Source: Gemmatimonadota bacterium | GTDB lineage: Bacteria > JAAXHH01 | Direction of reading: 5' to 3' | DNA: 64,000 nucleotides | Assembly: GCA_009841265.1 (NCBI GenBank) | Contig: VXMB01000007.1 | Coordinates: 186,001-250,000 of the forward strand | In this document: positions 28,662-37,803 of the stretch, in pieces | Numbering within the stretch: the first letter of the stretch is position 1 | Layout: every line of letters starts with the position of its first letter | The notes under the pieces: generated by a model | Database searches by the model: none | The model's input: the letters and a program-made list of their open reading frames with translations, nothing else | Told to the model about the DNA's origin: nothing | Program-made: the position numbers and the translations under genes

Positions 28662-29495
28662 TCAGCCCCGCGATGGCTCGCTCATGGTTTCCCGGGCCTG
28701 GCGGCTCAGTTCCGGCAGGTGATCGTCATTGGCCATGACCTGCTCGAGGTGACGCAATCGATCGGGGGAAGCGGTTCGCAGCATTGCCGGACCGTACGCT
28801 TCGTCCAGCCAGAAGCGGGATGCGCCGCTGATGTAGTCGCGCAGTTCCGGGATGAGATGCTCGGGATAGCGCTGGCACAGGTTCATGGTGAACATCCGCC
28901 GGCGTCCACCGCCGCCGAACGAGGCGTGCTTGGTATTGTGGTTGAAGCAAACGATGTCACCTGGACGGGTCTCCAGCGCCATGGCCGGCACATCCCGTGG
29001 ATCCGTATCCCACAGAGACGAACTCTCTCCGACGTTTTTCTGCAATGCGTTCCCATAAACGTCATCCCGCTTGTGACTGCCGGGAATGACCCGCAGGCAG
29101 CCGGTGTCCCGCGTCAACGTATCCAGGTAGAAGGCGATCTTGATATGCAGGATTTCGGGATGCCATCCATCGGAGTGCCACCTCGTATCGCCGGCATAGT
29201 AGTTACCGTCGCTGCCCATGTAATTGAAATCGTCGCCCAGGAGACTGGTCGCTATCCCCCGGATCCGTTCGTCGTCCAGCAGCGAGGATAACCGGTCATG
29301 CTGGTCGATGAACGGTACGATGCAGGAGCGTTCCTTGCCGTCATGAGGCTGCCCGTGGTGCCCGCCTCCGCGTTCTGTCCAGACCTCCTCGAAGTCGTTG
29401 ATGATGTCGTCGATGCGATCATCCAGCAGACCCGGGAATCCCAGGTATCCGAACGTATCGAAGAAGGCGAGTTGCTGCGCAGTAAGATAACTCAT
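28662..29495 (-). CDS. phytanoyl-CoA dioxygenase family protein
   Basis: An Fe(II)/2-oxoglutarate-dependent oxygenase of 277 residues. The iron-binding HxD is at His107-Asp109 in RWHSDGWHP. The distal His is probably His190 in NTKHASFGG, with Arg residues just after it for 2-oxoglutarate. The ATG at 29495 is preferred over an upstream start because AAGGAGG lies a suitable distance before it. The cupin gene lies upstream on the same strand. Such proteins hydroxylate varied small molecules; the substrate is unknown. Confidence 0.87.
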   Translation of the reverse strand: MSYLTAQQLAFFDTFGYLGFPGLLDDRIDDIINDFEEVWTERGGGHHGQPHDGKERSCIVPFIDQHDRLSSLLDDERIRGIATSLLGDDFNYMGSDGNYYAGDTRWHSDGWHPEILHIKIAFYLDTLTRDTGCLRVIPGSHKRDDVYGNALQKNVGESSSLWDTDPRDVPAMALETRPGDIVCFNHNTKHASFGGGGRRRMFTMNLCQRYPEHLIPELRDYISGASRFWLDEAYGPAMLRTASPDRLRHLEQVMANDDHLPELSRQARETMSEPSRG

Positions 29496-29618
29496 GACCT
29501 TATCCTCCTTGACCGGACAAGCCGGCTTTACCCGGCAAACCAGCATGTCGCGGGGTCATCGATCGAGACGTTCAGCGGTCCGCGAGCGTCAGTGTCACAA
29601 AACATGATCCTTCTCCGT

Positions 29619-30050
29619 CTACGGATTGGGAGGAGAGGTGCAGATGAGTACGACCAGGGTTTCGGTACCGGTGTTTTCTATACCGTGCAGACACCAGGGC
29701 GGAAGATAGACGAAGTCGCCCTTTTTCACGTCACGTTTATAATTCGCGAAGGTCATTTCCCCCGATCCCTCGAGGATGACATAGGTCTCTTCGGTGGGAT
29801 GCGAACCTGGTTCAAGAATGACATGGGGCGGCACGTAAAACAACACCAGCCCCATGTTCTCCGCGGGGGCGTTGGGATTCACCGGATGCACCACTCTGAC
29901 CCCCAGCCCGTTGCATCCCGGATAGACGACCGGCACACCGTCCTGGGCGTTGACGATCATGGGATCCGGTGGCGTCTCCGGTTTGGGAATGTCGGGGATT
30001 TTGGCCTGGTCTTCACTGGTGTATCCTTTGAATTCGGTGATCTTCGCCAT
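29619..30050 (-). CDS. cupin-domain protein
   Basis: A single-cupin protein of 143 residues. The first cupin motif is PGSHPTEETYVILEGSGEM and the second is GDFVYLPPWCLHGIENTG, with the His and Glu ligands of a metal site. There is no signal peptide, so it is probably cytoplasmic. An AGGAG stands about ten bases before the ATG. It lies between a GNAT gene and the PhyH-like oxygenase on the same strand. It may act as a small dioxygenase, isomerase or sensor; the sequence does not decide. Confidence 0.85.
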   Translation of the reverse strand: MAKITEFKGYTSEDQAKIPDIPKPETPPDPMIVNAQDGVPVVYPGCNGLGVRVVHPVNPNAPAENMGLVLFYVPPHVILEPGSHPTEETYVILEGSGEMTFANYKRDVKKGDFVYLPPWCLHGIENTGTETLVVLICTSPPNP

Positions 30051-30094
30051 GTGATGAGCGCTCCTATGCTTTTGCAGCTGGGGCGATTTTTGTG

Positions 30095-30973
30095 TTAACC
30101 GTCACGTCTCGACGTGTATTCGAAATCGAACTCCAGTGTATCGCCCAGAGGCACGTAGCCGATTTTCTGATAGATGTGGTTGGAGGCCGGGTTCGACAGG
30201 TCGGTATGCAGGTTACAGAAACTGTACCGGCCCGCAAGCAGTTTCTTCGTCAACGCGTAGACGCACGAAGTCGCGTATCCCCGGTTTCGTAACGCGGCAG
30301 GAGTGTAAACCATTGTGACGTTCGTACCGTTTTTCATGGCCCGCGACTGCCTGGCGATCGACACCGGTCGATCGTCCTCCCAGATGTACAGATTTCTCTC
30401 CGCGATGTACTTTTCAGCGTTGCGTTCCGCCTTCCCCGGTCCGGCATCCTCCCCGACCGCTTCCCGCGTGAACGCCGCGACCCACTGCGCCATCAGGCGT
30501 TGGTCCGCCATTTCGGCCGGCCTCAGCCTGCCCGGGGCGAGCGGCACGTCGATCACGCTTCGAGCCTCGAATACCCGCAGCCGTTTTCGCGGTATCGCTG
30601 AACACCCGGGGAAAGTCCTTATCCACTGACTGGAAAAGTTCCGGGCTTCAGCCTCCGGTCCCACTACGCCCGGCACCCGTACCTTCCCACTTTGCAGGTG
30701 CCGAACAAGCCGGTACATGGCACCATCGATTTCCGTGTCGTGTATGCTCAGGACGAGTCTGTAGGGCGGCGACCTGACCGCTACACCCACCGGATCGCCG
30801 CTTTCCAGAATGCTCAGGAGCAGCGGCGGATCGTCTCCGTAGTAGTACGGATCAACGGCCAGCGTGTACGCCAGGCCCAGGGGCAGGTTGTTCTCGCTCT
30901 CGCGTTTTTCCAGGTAGGAACCGGACAGCGCCAGAAGTTCACGGGCGTGACCATGTTGCACGATGTCGTACAT
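30095..30973 (-). CDS. GNAT-family N-acetyltransferase (two-domain)
   Basis: A protein of 292 residues with a GNAT fold in the C-terminal half. The acetyl-CoA binding region reads VYTPAALRNRGYATSCVYALTKKLL, preceded by a beta strand and followed by NPASNHIYQKIGYVPLGD, the last typical of the family. The N-terminal ~140 residues form a degenerate first domain, as in two-domain GNATs of the FR47-like type. The substrate is unknown. It starts nine bases after the methyltransferase at 30983 and is on the same strand, so the two are likely co-transcribed. Confidence 0.85.
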   Translation of the reverse strand: MYDIVQHGHARELLALSGSYLEKRESENNLPLGLAYTLAVDPYYYGDDPPLLLSILESGDPVGVAVRSPPYRLVLSIHDTEIDGAMYRLVRHLQSGKVRVPGVVGPEAEARNFSSQWIRTFPGCSAIPRKRLRVFEARSVIDVPLAPGRLRPAEMADQRLMAQWVAAFTREAVGEDAGPGKAERNAEKYIAERNLYIWEDDRPVSIARQSRAMKNGTNVTMVYTPAALRNRGYATSCVYALTKKLLAGRYSFCNLHTDLSNPASNHIYQKIGYVPLGDTLEFDFEYTSRRDG

Positions 30974-30982
30974 GACGCGGCC

Positions 30983-31741
30983 TCAGGACAACTCGTACCG
31001 GATCCACCACCAGTAGTTGCCGATATGCACCATGAGGTTTTTCGACAGGGGCTCGAATATGCGCCTCAGTTCGTCTTCCGTTGGATCATTCTCGACCATG
31101 ACGAATTCCGAACCATCGGACAACTGTCTTGTCGTGAACTGGTCCGCGTGACCTTCGGCCCTGAAGAGCCTGCTCACGGCATCGGGACTCGTCGGCCTGG
31201 ACGACCGCATGAACACGACAGATCGCTCCTCGAGCCGTGCGTGGAAGCCATGCAGAAACTCCGCATGCCTCGAAGAAGGACAGGTGTGCAGAAACCCCGC
31301 CGCGAAACCACCGTCAAAACGCTCGCCTGGCGCGATGGATCCAAGGTCGAAGGCGTCGCCGACCAGGTAGTTTACGTTGGGCGGGTTGTCGTTTCCCGCG
31401 GCCAGGTTCAGCATGTTGGGAGCGATCTCTACCCCCGTGACAGACACCGCGGTTTCTGCGATTTCCCGGGTCGCAGTTCCCGTGCCGCTCGCTACCTCGA
31501 GCACTCTCCGGCCCCGCATGGCCTCCTGCGATTCCCGGACCATCCTGGCCTGTTCGGGGGGCAGATCAGGCGCGGGCCCCCGGGGGATCTTGTGCGGCAT
31601 GTCGCCGTGGACCTGGCGCAGGTTGTAATACTCGATGGTCGCCCGATGCAGGTTCTCCGGTTGCAGATTGTCCGGATCCGGCACTGGCCCGCGACCGTGC
31701 AAATCCGGCGCTGGTCGACGGTCGCGCGTTTTCCCGCTCAT
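30983..31741 (-). CDS. class I SAM-dependent methyltransferase
   Basis: A Rossmann-fold methyltransferase of 252 residues. Motif I is VLEVASGTGTATREIAE, with a following acidic VTGVEIAPNML and the motif II-like VNYLVGDAFDLG. The N-terminal ~75 residues are rich in Pro and Arg and may be a lid. Its ATG overlaps the TGA of the methyltransferase at 31738 as ATGA, so two methyltransferases are translated in tandem and could form a pair. The substrate is unknown. Confidence 0.87.
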   Translation of the reverse strand: MSGKTRDRRPAPDLHGRGPVPDPDNLQPENLHRATIEYYNLRQVHGDMPHKIPRGPAPDLPPEQARMVRESQEAMRGRRVLEVASGTGTATREIAETAVSVTGVEIAPNMLNLAAGNDNPPNVNYLVGDAFDLGSIAPGERFDGGFAAGFLHTCPSSRHAEFLHGFHARLEERSVVFMRSSRPTSPDAVSRLFRAEGHADQFTTRQLSDGSEFVMVENDPTEDELRRIFEPLSKNLMVHIGNYWWWIRYELS

Positions 31742-32421
31742 TGGCGCACCGTTCCCGTGACGGCGAGGTAGAGCTTTCCGTCGTATTGCACGGTGAAATC
31801 CATTTCGCAGGTATCGGACATCCGGTCGAAATCGGCCCCGTCGAAGTACCGCTTGTAGATCTCGAATTTCCGCCCGTCATTGAGGGTACGTACCGTGGTG
31901 CCTTCCTTGGGCCGGGATCCGCGGAACCGCGTCCAGTTGGAGTCCAGGATGAGCACGCGGCCGCCCGGATTCAGTGCGTTTCGCAGCCCCTTTAGAAAAA
32001 GGTATATCTGGCTGTCCGTGACGTGGCTGAGAAAGAACCCCACCAGTACGGAATCGAAGGACCGGTCTTCCAGCGTCACCTCGAGGGCGTCGGTCTTCAT
32101 GAATTGGGTGATCGGCTCGACGCCATGGGCGCGCGCCTTCTCCCTTCCCTCCCCGAGCATGTTCTCCGACTGGTCCACGAGCGTGATCGCCGAACAGTTT
32201 GCCGCGTAAAACTGTAGCCAGTAGCCCGTTCCGCAGGGGATATCCAGGACGCTGCCGCGACAGTGTTCCCGAACGAGATTCCCCAGGGACCGGGCCTCTT
32301 TCTTGTACAGCTCCGGATCCGTAACCGTACCGGGCGGCCGGCCCAGCGTGTAGATTTCGTCAAACTCGGCCGCCCGTTCGTTGTAATACTCGTTCATGCT
32401 TTGCCGCAGGCGTGGGTCCAT
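31738..32421 (-). CDS. class I SAM-dependent methyltransferase
   Basis: A Rossmann-fold methyltransferase of 227 residues. Motif I is VLDIPCGTGYWLQFYAA, followed by ITLVDQSENML, then FDSVLVGFFLSHV and LNPGGRVLILDS. These match small-molecule methyltransferases of the type 11/25 group. It is the first gene of a four-gene minus-strand run that ends with a cupin and PhyH protein, and overlaps the next methyltransferase by ATGA. The region upstream is shared with the divergent Tat aminotransferase gene. Confidence 0.87.
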   Translation of the reverse strand: MDPRLRQSMNEYYNERAAEFDEIYTLGRPPGTVTDPELYKKEARSLGNLVREHCRGSVLDIPCGTGYWLQFYAANCSAITLVDQSENMLGEGREKARAHGVEPITQFMKTDALEVTLEDRSFDSVLVGFFLSHVTDSQIYLFLKGLRNALNPGGRVLILDSNWTRFRGSRPKEGTTVRTLNDGRKFEIYKRYFDGADFDRMSDTCEMDFTVQYDGKLYLAVTGTVRQ

Positions 32422-32468
32422 GGATGCATCACTTTTAAGGTCGAAGCTACAGGTTGTTGTGTGATGTC

Positions 32469-32497
32469 TTGAATGTCCTGGGAATCCAATGTGTAAA
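32469..32497 (+). promoter_or_regulatory. weak promoter candidate before the Tat aminotransferase gene
   Basis: TTGAAT (32469-32474), 17 bases, TGTAAA (32492-32497): four of six matches in each box. It lies about 110 bases before the ATG at 32605 in the divergent gap. Confidence 0.25.
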
Positions 32498-32604
32498 ACT
32501 GTTTATTACGCAGTCAAGGATGCATTCCCTACGCAAGCACCGATCCGAAGCCAGGATGCTGGATTGAGGATGCCGGAAGCCCCGAGAATCAAAGGAGTTT
32601 TGTC

Positions 32605-34011
32605 ATGAGATCGGAAAACAATGCAATCGACCTTCCCACGGGACGCCGGAATACCATGGAACGGCGGCATTTCCTGAAAACCGCGGGCGTGACGGCCGGA
32701 CTGGCCACGTTCCTCGGCCCCGATTCCTTCCGGGGCGTCGAGGCCGCGGTTAGTGAAATCGCGGATCTCACGCCGCAAGAGGCCGCCCGTGACGAAGGGC
32801 TCTGGCGCGAAGTCAAGCGGGCATTCACCGTGGACCGCAGCCTGATCAACCTGGATAACGGCTATGCCTGCCCTACGCCCCGCGTCGTCACCGAAGCGTT
32901 CATTCGATACATATGGGAACAGGAACAGAACCCGTACGGGGTGTTCGTTGACATGGCCAGGGACCGCATGAGTACCGTGAAGAAGTCCGTGGCACGGCAG
33001 TTCGGGAGCAGCCCCGATGAAATCGCCCTCGTACGCAACACCACAGAAGCGCTCAAGACGGTCCTGTACGGCATCCCGCTGAACCGGGGTGACGAAGTCC
33101 TCACGACGACCCATGACTATCCTTCCCTGGTGCGGGTCGTTCGGGATCGGGAGAAGAAGGAAGGGATCAAACTGGTCGAGGTGCCCGTACCGTATCCCGC
33201 CGGGTCTCTGAAAGACCTGGTCAAGGTCATCGAAGATGGCATTACATCGAGGACCCGCGTGATCATGGTGTCCCACATCACGTACACCACCGGACAGGTG
33301 TTTCCGATCCGGCAGATCTGCGACCTGGCCCATCGGCACGGGATCGAAGTCGTCGTGGACGGCGCCCATGCCGTCGCCCAACTGGATTTCAAGGTCTCGG
33401 ACCTGGATTGCGACTATTACGGAGCGAGCCTGCACAAATGGCTCAGCGCGCCGAAAGGGACCGGCTTGCTGTACATGAAGCGCGAGCACGTCGAGAAGAT
33501 CGAGCCGCTGTACGGCCCGACCATGAGTCTCAGATTCAACCCCCTGACGAGCATGCAGAAATTCGAATCCGTCGGTACCCAACCTCTACCGCCGTTCCTC
33601 GCCATCGGCGAGGCCGTCGCTTTTCACAACGCCATCGGACCGAAGCGCAAGGAAGAACGGCTTCGGTACCTGAAGAATTACTGGGCGGAACGGCTTCAAA
33701 GCCATCCCCGGATACGGCTATACACCCCGACGACCCCCGAAATGAGTTGCTGTATTGCGGGGGTCGGTATCGAAGGGGCCGATCCGACCGGTATTCGGGA
33801 CTACCTTTGGAATGAACATCAGATTCGGACATCCCGGGGCCGGTACGACCGAGAGGACACCGGTCGAACGTGGGTTCGTATCACGCCGAATCTGTACACC
33901 ACGCTGTCTGAGCTTGATTACTTCGGCGACGTGATGGAAGAGGTGGCGGACAACGGCCTGCCGGATCCGTACAGCGAGTACACGTTCGATCCGAGTATAA
34001 TGCGCAGGTAG
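32605..34011 (+). CDS. Tat-signal class V aminotransferase (isopenicillin-N epimerase-like)
   Basis: A fold-type I PLP enzyme of 468 residues. The PLP lysine is Lys278 in YGASLHKWLSAPKG, with VVVDGAHAVAQLDF providing the Asp that contacts the pyridine nitrogen. Such proteins resemble isopenicillin-N epimerase (CefD) and cysteine desulfurases. The N-terminus contains ERRHFLKTAG at about residues 19-28, a twin-arginine motif, followed by a hydrophobic stretch that ends with GVEAAV. This indicates export of the folded enzyme with its cofactor. AAAGGAG stands about eight bases before the ATG. A cytoplasmic isoform could start at the second ATG (MERRHF). The substrate is unknown. Confidence 0.85.
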   Translation: MRSENNAIDLPTGRRNTMERRHFLKTAGVTAGLATFLGPDSFRGVEAAVSEIADLTPQEAARDEGLWREVKRAFTVDRSLINLDNGYACPTPRVVTEAFIRYIWEQEQNPYGVFVDMARDRMSTVKKSVARQFGSSPDEIALVRNTTEALKTVLYGIPLNRGDEVLTTTHDYPSLVRVVRDREKKEGIKLVEVPVPYPAGSLKDLVKVIEDGITSRTRVIMVSHITYTTGQVFPIRQICDLAHRHGIEVVVDGAHAVAQLDFKVSDLDCDYYGASLHKWLSAPKGTGLLYMKREHVEKIEPLYGPTMSLRFNPLTSMQKFESVGTQPLPPFLAIGEAVAFHNAIGPKRKEERLRYLKNYWAERLQSHPRIRLYTPTTPEMSCCIAGVGIEGADPTGIRDYLWNEHQIRTSRGRYDREDTGRTWVRITPNLYTTLSELDYFGDVMEEVADNGLPDPYSEYTFDPSIMRR

Positions 34012-34099
34012 GATCTCCTCTGAGAGGCGGCAGTCCGTCACCCGATGTTTGAAGTGGCTTAAGGTGCCCCAGGGCATTGCTCACGGTCGCAAAAATACC

Positions 34100-34128
34100 T
34101 TGCAACGGGGTAATCCCGGTCTTATCAT
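34100..34128 (+). promoter_or_regulatory. sigma-70-like promoter of the binding-protein/MFS genes
   Basis: TTGCAA (34100-34105), a 17-base spacer and TATCAT (34123-34128, five of six matches). Transcription would start near 34135, leaving a leader of about 150 bases before the ATG at 34286. The 274-base gap from 34012 holds nothing else I can name. Confidence 0.4.
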
Positions 34129-34285
34129 TTTGAATCATTATAACAGTTTCCAAGACGAAAATAATCGGTACATTTCCCATACCAGAAATTTGTACTGCGA
34201 TTCCCGGTATAGTCAAGGTACCGGCCCGGATTCGGTTGCCGGACGGCCGTGAGATGCACGAACAGGAACCTTCACGGCTCAATTG

Positions 34286-35665
34286 ATGACGAGGAAGCGT
34301 ATGAGTGGGCGTGACGGTAAAGGTCAATCAGGGGATAGGCCCGGGTCGCCTGCGCCGTTGTTAACGCGGAGGACCATGTTGCGCCGCGGCCTGGCGGGAC
34401 TGCTTGTGGTTTCCTGCGCGGGCTTGAAGGACGCCGGTACATTTTTTGGAGGTTTGAACATGGTCTCAGCACAGGAAATGGAAACCGGATTCGAAGGTGC
34501 GACGGATGATGAGATCATCCTGGGCATGTCGGCCGCGTTCTCCGGTCCTTCCAGGGGTCTTGGCAGCGAGCTGTATCGCGGCGCCATGGCCTATTTCAAT
34601 CATGTAAACGACAACGGCGGCGTGGCCGGACGCAAGATTACCCTGAAGCTCTACGACGACGGTTACCAGCCGGATCCATGCGTCCGGAACACCATGAAGC
34701 TCATGCTCGAAGACAACGTGTTCCTGCTCTTCGGGTACGTGGGCACGCCGACCGTAACGCGGGTGCTGCCCCTGCTGAAGAAGTTCCAGGACGAGCAGGT
34801 CTACCTCTTCTTCCCCTTCACCGGCGCCCAGCCCCAGCGGGAGCCGCCGTACGGTGATTTCGCCTTTAACCTGAGGGCGTCTTACCGGCAGGAGACGGCC
34901 GGACTCGTGAACAATTTCCTCGCCGCGGGCAAGAGGAAAATCGGCGTGTTCTACCAGGCCGACGCCTACGGAAGAAGCGGATGGGCCGGGGTGAGGGCGG
35001 CGCTGGACCGGCACGGCGAGCGGCTCGCGGGTGAGGCGACCTACCGCCGGGGCTCGCGTTTCACCGGCAGCATGCGGGAGCAGGTGGAGATCCTCAAGTC
35101 CAATTCCCCGGATGCCGTCATCTGCATCGGGTCGTACGCGGCCTGTGCGGCCTTCGCCCGCGACGCGGTGGACCGCGACCTTCGAGTACCCATCGCCAAT
35201 CTCTCGTTCGTGGGCAGCGAAAACATGCTCCAGTTGCTCAGCGACCTGGGGGAGGACGTGGAGACCTACTCCCGTTACCTCGTCAATTCCCAGGTGGTCC
35301 CGAGCTACGAGGACACGTCCATCCCGGCCGTTCGGGAATACCGCGAACTGATGGAACGCTACGATCCGGAGGTTCCAGAAGAACTCGTCCAGGAGTCGTA
35401 CAGTCCCTTTCCGCAGAGTTTCGTGAGTCTCGAGGGTTTTCTGGACGCCAAGCTGATGACCGAGATCCTGCGGCGCCTGGGAGGAAGTCCCGACCGCGAC
35501 GGGCTGGAGGAAGCCGTATTCTCGGTCGACAACTACGACCTCGGGATCGGCGAGCGGGTCTCCTTCGGACCGGACCGCCGGCAGGGTCTGCAGACCGTCT
35601 ACTACACCGTCGTCCAGGAGGGCCGGTTCGTGACCCTGGAAGACTGGCAAGGCTGGCTATCCTAG
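34286..35665 (+). CDS. periplasmic-binding protein type 1, branched-chain amino acid ABC-type
   Basis: A LivK/ABC-type substrate-binding protein of 459 residues. The leader has twin Arg pairs (TRRTMLRRGLAGLLVVSCAG). VVSC resembles a lipobox, so a lipoprotein is possible, with Cys near residue 50. The mature part opens with DDEIILGMSAAFSGPSRGLGSELYRGA, typical of the family, and includes a GYVGTPTVTRVLPLL segment. No permease or ATPase of a Liv system is nearby; a Cache/HAMP protein and an MFS transporter follow. It may therefore serve as a ligand sensor rather than a transport component. The ATG at 34286 is chosen; 34301 is an alternative. Confidence 0.82.
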   Translation: MTRKRMSGRDGKGQSGDRPGSPAPLLTRRTMLRRGLAGLLVVSCAGLKDAGTFFGGLNMVSAQEMETGFEGATDDEIILGMSAAFSGPSRGLGSELYRGAMAYFNHVNDNGGVAGRKITLKLYDDGYQPDPCVRNTMKLMLEDNVFLLFGYVGTPTVTRVLPLLKKFQDEQVYLFFPFTGAQPQREPPYGDFAFNLRASYRQETAGLVNNFLAAGKRKIGVFYQADAYGRSGWAGVRAALDRHGERLAGEATYRRGSRFTGSMREQVEILKSNSPDAVICIGSYAACAAFARDAVDRDLRVPIANLSFVGSENMLQLLSDLGEDVETYSRYLVNSQVVPSYEDTSIPAVREYRELMERYDPEVPEELVQESYSPFPQSFVSLEGFLDAKLMTEILRRLGGSPDRDGLEEAVFSVDNYDLGIGERVSFGPDRRQGLQTVYYTVVQEGRFVTLEDWQGWLS

Positions 35666-35666
35666 C

Positions 35667-36407
35667 ATGAAAGTACAGAAGCTCTTCCAGCGCACCCGAT
35701 TCGGGATCTTCCTGCTCTTCGGCGTCATCGTCCTCTGCACGTCCGCCCTATGTATATACACTGTAGATACACAGTTGACGTCGGAGTACGAGACCAACAG
35801 CCAGAACATCGCCAAGAGCATCGCCGACTCCAGCGTCGACATCCTGCTCAACCGGAACCTGGCCACATTGCAGTCCATGATCGATCAGTTCGTCGAGATC
35901 CAGGGCATCCGGTATATCTACATCACCAGCGAGGACGGCGAGTATCTCGCCCATACCTTCGTTCCGGGGATTCCCGAGCAGATACTCGCGAGCGATCACG
36001 CGAGTACTGAGCCGGTCGAACGAAGCATCCCCGGCCTGGGCGATTTCCTGGAGGTCGGCAGCCCCATCCTGGCGGGTGTCGCGGGCACGGTGCACGTCGG
36101 CATGGACCAGGATGAGGTCGCCCTCAAGATCCAGCGCGCCATCGGCCAGCAGGTTATCCTCATATGTATTTTCCTGGTCGTGGGCGTCCTCGCATCGATC
36201 TGGCTGGTCAATCTCGCTGCGAAGCCCCTCGCGGAACTGCTCGCCTATGCCGTCAGCATCGCGGGCAACAAGGAGACGGAATCCACGGCCGACGATCTTC
36301 TCGGACGCGACGATGAAGTGGGCGACCTGGCCCGCCTCTTCCAACACATTTCCGATCAGCCGTCCGGCACCGGTTCGTCCGGCGCGCCACCGGAGAACGT
36401 CCGGTAA
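35667..36407 (+). CDS. membrane sensor with Cache-like and HAMP domains but no output domain
   Basis: A protein of 246 residues. A membrane helix (about residues 12-34) is followed by a periplasmic single-Cache-like domain (about 35-160, with IRYIYITSEDGEYLAHTF). A second helix (about 165-188) leads to a HAMP segment with a proline at its start and a D-D-E-V-G-D-L-A-R-L-F pattern typical of the second HAMP helix. The protein stops soon after the HAMP, with no kinase, cyclase or methyl-accepting part. It begins one base after the stop of the binding-protein gene. It may couple ligand binding to a separate partner. Confidence 0.75.
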   Translation: MKVQKLFQRTRFGIFLLFGVIVLCTSALCIYTVDTQLTSEYETNSQNIAKSIADSSVDILLNRNLATLQSMIDQFVEIQGIRYIYITSEDGEYLAHTFVPGIPEQILASDHASTEPVERSIPGLGDFLEVGSPILAGVAGTVHVGMDQDEVALKIQRAIGQQVILICIFLVVGVLASIWLVNLAAKPLAELLAYAVSIAGNKETESTADDLLGRDDEVGDLARLFQHISDQPSGTGSSGAPPENVR

Positions 36408-36421
36408 GAGGAGGATAAGCG

Positions 36422-37729
36422 ATGCGCATTCCCCGAAGCGCCATCGCGCTCTTCTGCACGGCGCTTCAGATCTGCTTCGGAACGGTCTACGCCTGGAGCT
36501 TCTTTCAGACTATACTGGTGCGCCAGATCGGCTGGACGCACACCGAAACGGCCTGGGCCTTCAGCATCGCCATCTTCACCCTGGGCGTATCGGCGGCTTG
36601 GGCCGGGAACATGCTGCCGAAGATGGGGCCGCGCAAACTCGCGCTGATCGGCAGTTTCATGTTTGCCTGCGGGTACCTGATCTCGGGCCTTGCGCTGGAG
36701 ATGGAGTATATCCCGCTGTTCTATCTCGGATACGGGGTGGTCGGCGGCGCCGGCATCGGGCTGGGATACGTCACGCCGGTCGCGACGGTCGCCAAGTGGT
36801 TCCCGGACCGCAAGGGACTGGCTACCGGCATCGTGGTCATGGGGTTCGGGGTCGGGGCTTTTCTGCTCAGCAAGGGCCTGGCGCCCTTCCTCATCGTGCG
36901 GACCGCGGGCGCCCTGCCGGAAGTCTTCATCTGGCTCGGCGTCATCTTCGCCCTGATTCTCATCCCCTGCAGCCTGGCCCTTTCCGACCCGCCGCCGGAC
37001 GCTACGGGACCTTCAACCACGGCCGCGGCCGATCCCGACGAGGCCAACGAACCGAAGTACGCCCGCACCTACCTGGGCACCACGCAGTTCGTCTTCATGT
37101 GGATCGTCTTCTTCTTCAACATCGCGGCCGGGATTTCAGTCGTCAGCTTTCAATCTGAGATCCTCCAGGAAATCTGGGGCCTGGCGGATGATACCATCGA
37201 ACCGACCGTACTGGCCGAATACGGCGCCACGCTCATCGCGGTGAGTTCGATCTGCAACGGCCTCGGGAGGCTGTTCTGGGGACTGCTGTCCGACAAGTTC
37301 GGACGGGTAACGGTCTTCAGGGTGCTGCTCGGCAGCCAGATGGTGGTCTTCGGCATACTCATGACGGAGACCAACCCCTGGGTCTTTTCCGCCCTGGTCT
37401 GCTACGTGCTGCTCTGCTTCGGTGGGGGCTTCGCCACCATGCCTTCCTTCGTCCTCGACGTGTTCGGCACGAAGAAGATGTCCACCATCTACGGCGCGGT
37501 GCTGACCGCGTGGGCGGCCGCGGGGATCTTCGGTCCGCTGTACGTCGGGTACCTCAAGGACGTCTATCCAGACCGAGCGGTCATGTACTGCTTCCTCATC
37601 GGGATCCTCATGCTCGGCGCCGGCTATCTGTTCTCCTACCTGCTGAACGACGGCCGGATCCGCCTGGGTCGTCCGACGCTCGAGACCACGCTGCAGCGGT
37701 ACGGGATCGCCGTGCCGGGGCGGGGTTGA
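36422..37729 (+). CDS. MFS transporter of the oxalate/formate antiporter (OFA) type
   Basis: A 12-helix major facilitator of 435 residues. The start IPRSAIALFCTALQICFGTVYAWSFF is typical of the OFA family, as are GPRKLALIGSF (motif A-like, loop 2-3) and GYVTPVATVAKWFPDRKGLATGIV (loop 4-5). AGGAGG stands seven bases before the ATG. It is the third gene of a run with a periplasmic binding protein and a Cache/HAMP membrane protein, so a small organic anion sensed outside the cell is a reasonable substrate guess. Confidence 0.86.
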   Translation: MRIPRSAIALFCTALQICFGTVYAWSFFQTILVRQIGWTHTETAWAFSIAIFTLGVSAAWAGNMLPKMGPRKLALIGSFMFACGYLISGLALEMEYIPLFYLGYGVVGGAGIGLGYVTPVATVAKWFPDRKGLATGIVVMGFGVGAFLLSKGLAPFLIVRTAGALPEVFIWLGVIFALILIPCSLALSDPPPDATGPSTTAAADPDEANEPKYARTYLGTTQFVFMWIVFFFNIAAGISVVSFQSEILQEIWGLADDTIEPTVLAEYGATLIAVSSICNGLGRLFWGLLSDKFGRVTVFRVLLGSQMVVFGILMTETNPWVFSALVCYVLLCFGGGFATMPSFVLDVFGTKKMSTIYGAVLTAWAAAGIFGPLYVGYLKDVYPDRAVMYCFLIGILMLGAGYLFSYLLNDGRIRLGRPTLETTLQRYGIAVPGRG

Positions 37730-37803
37730 GGCGGGTTGAGGTGAGGGACTGCGCAAATCCAACTTATCATTCAATTTAGAGCGATATCTACGAGGGAAAT
37801 ACG

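Noticed and set aside
34000..34040. CCTCTGAGAGG palindrome after the aminotransferase gene as a terminator
   Set aside because: The two arms are separated by a single base, too short for an RNA hairpin loop, and no U-run follows.
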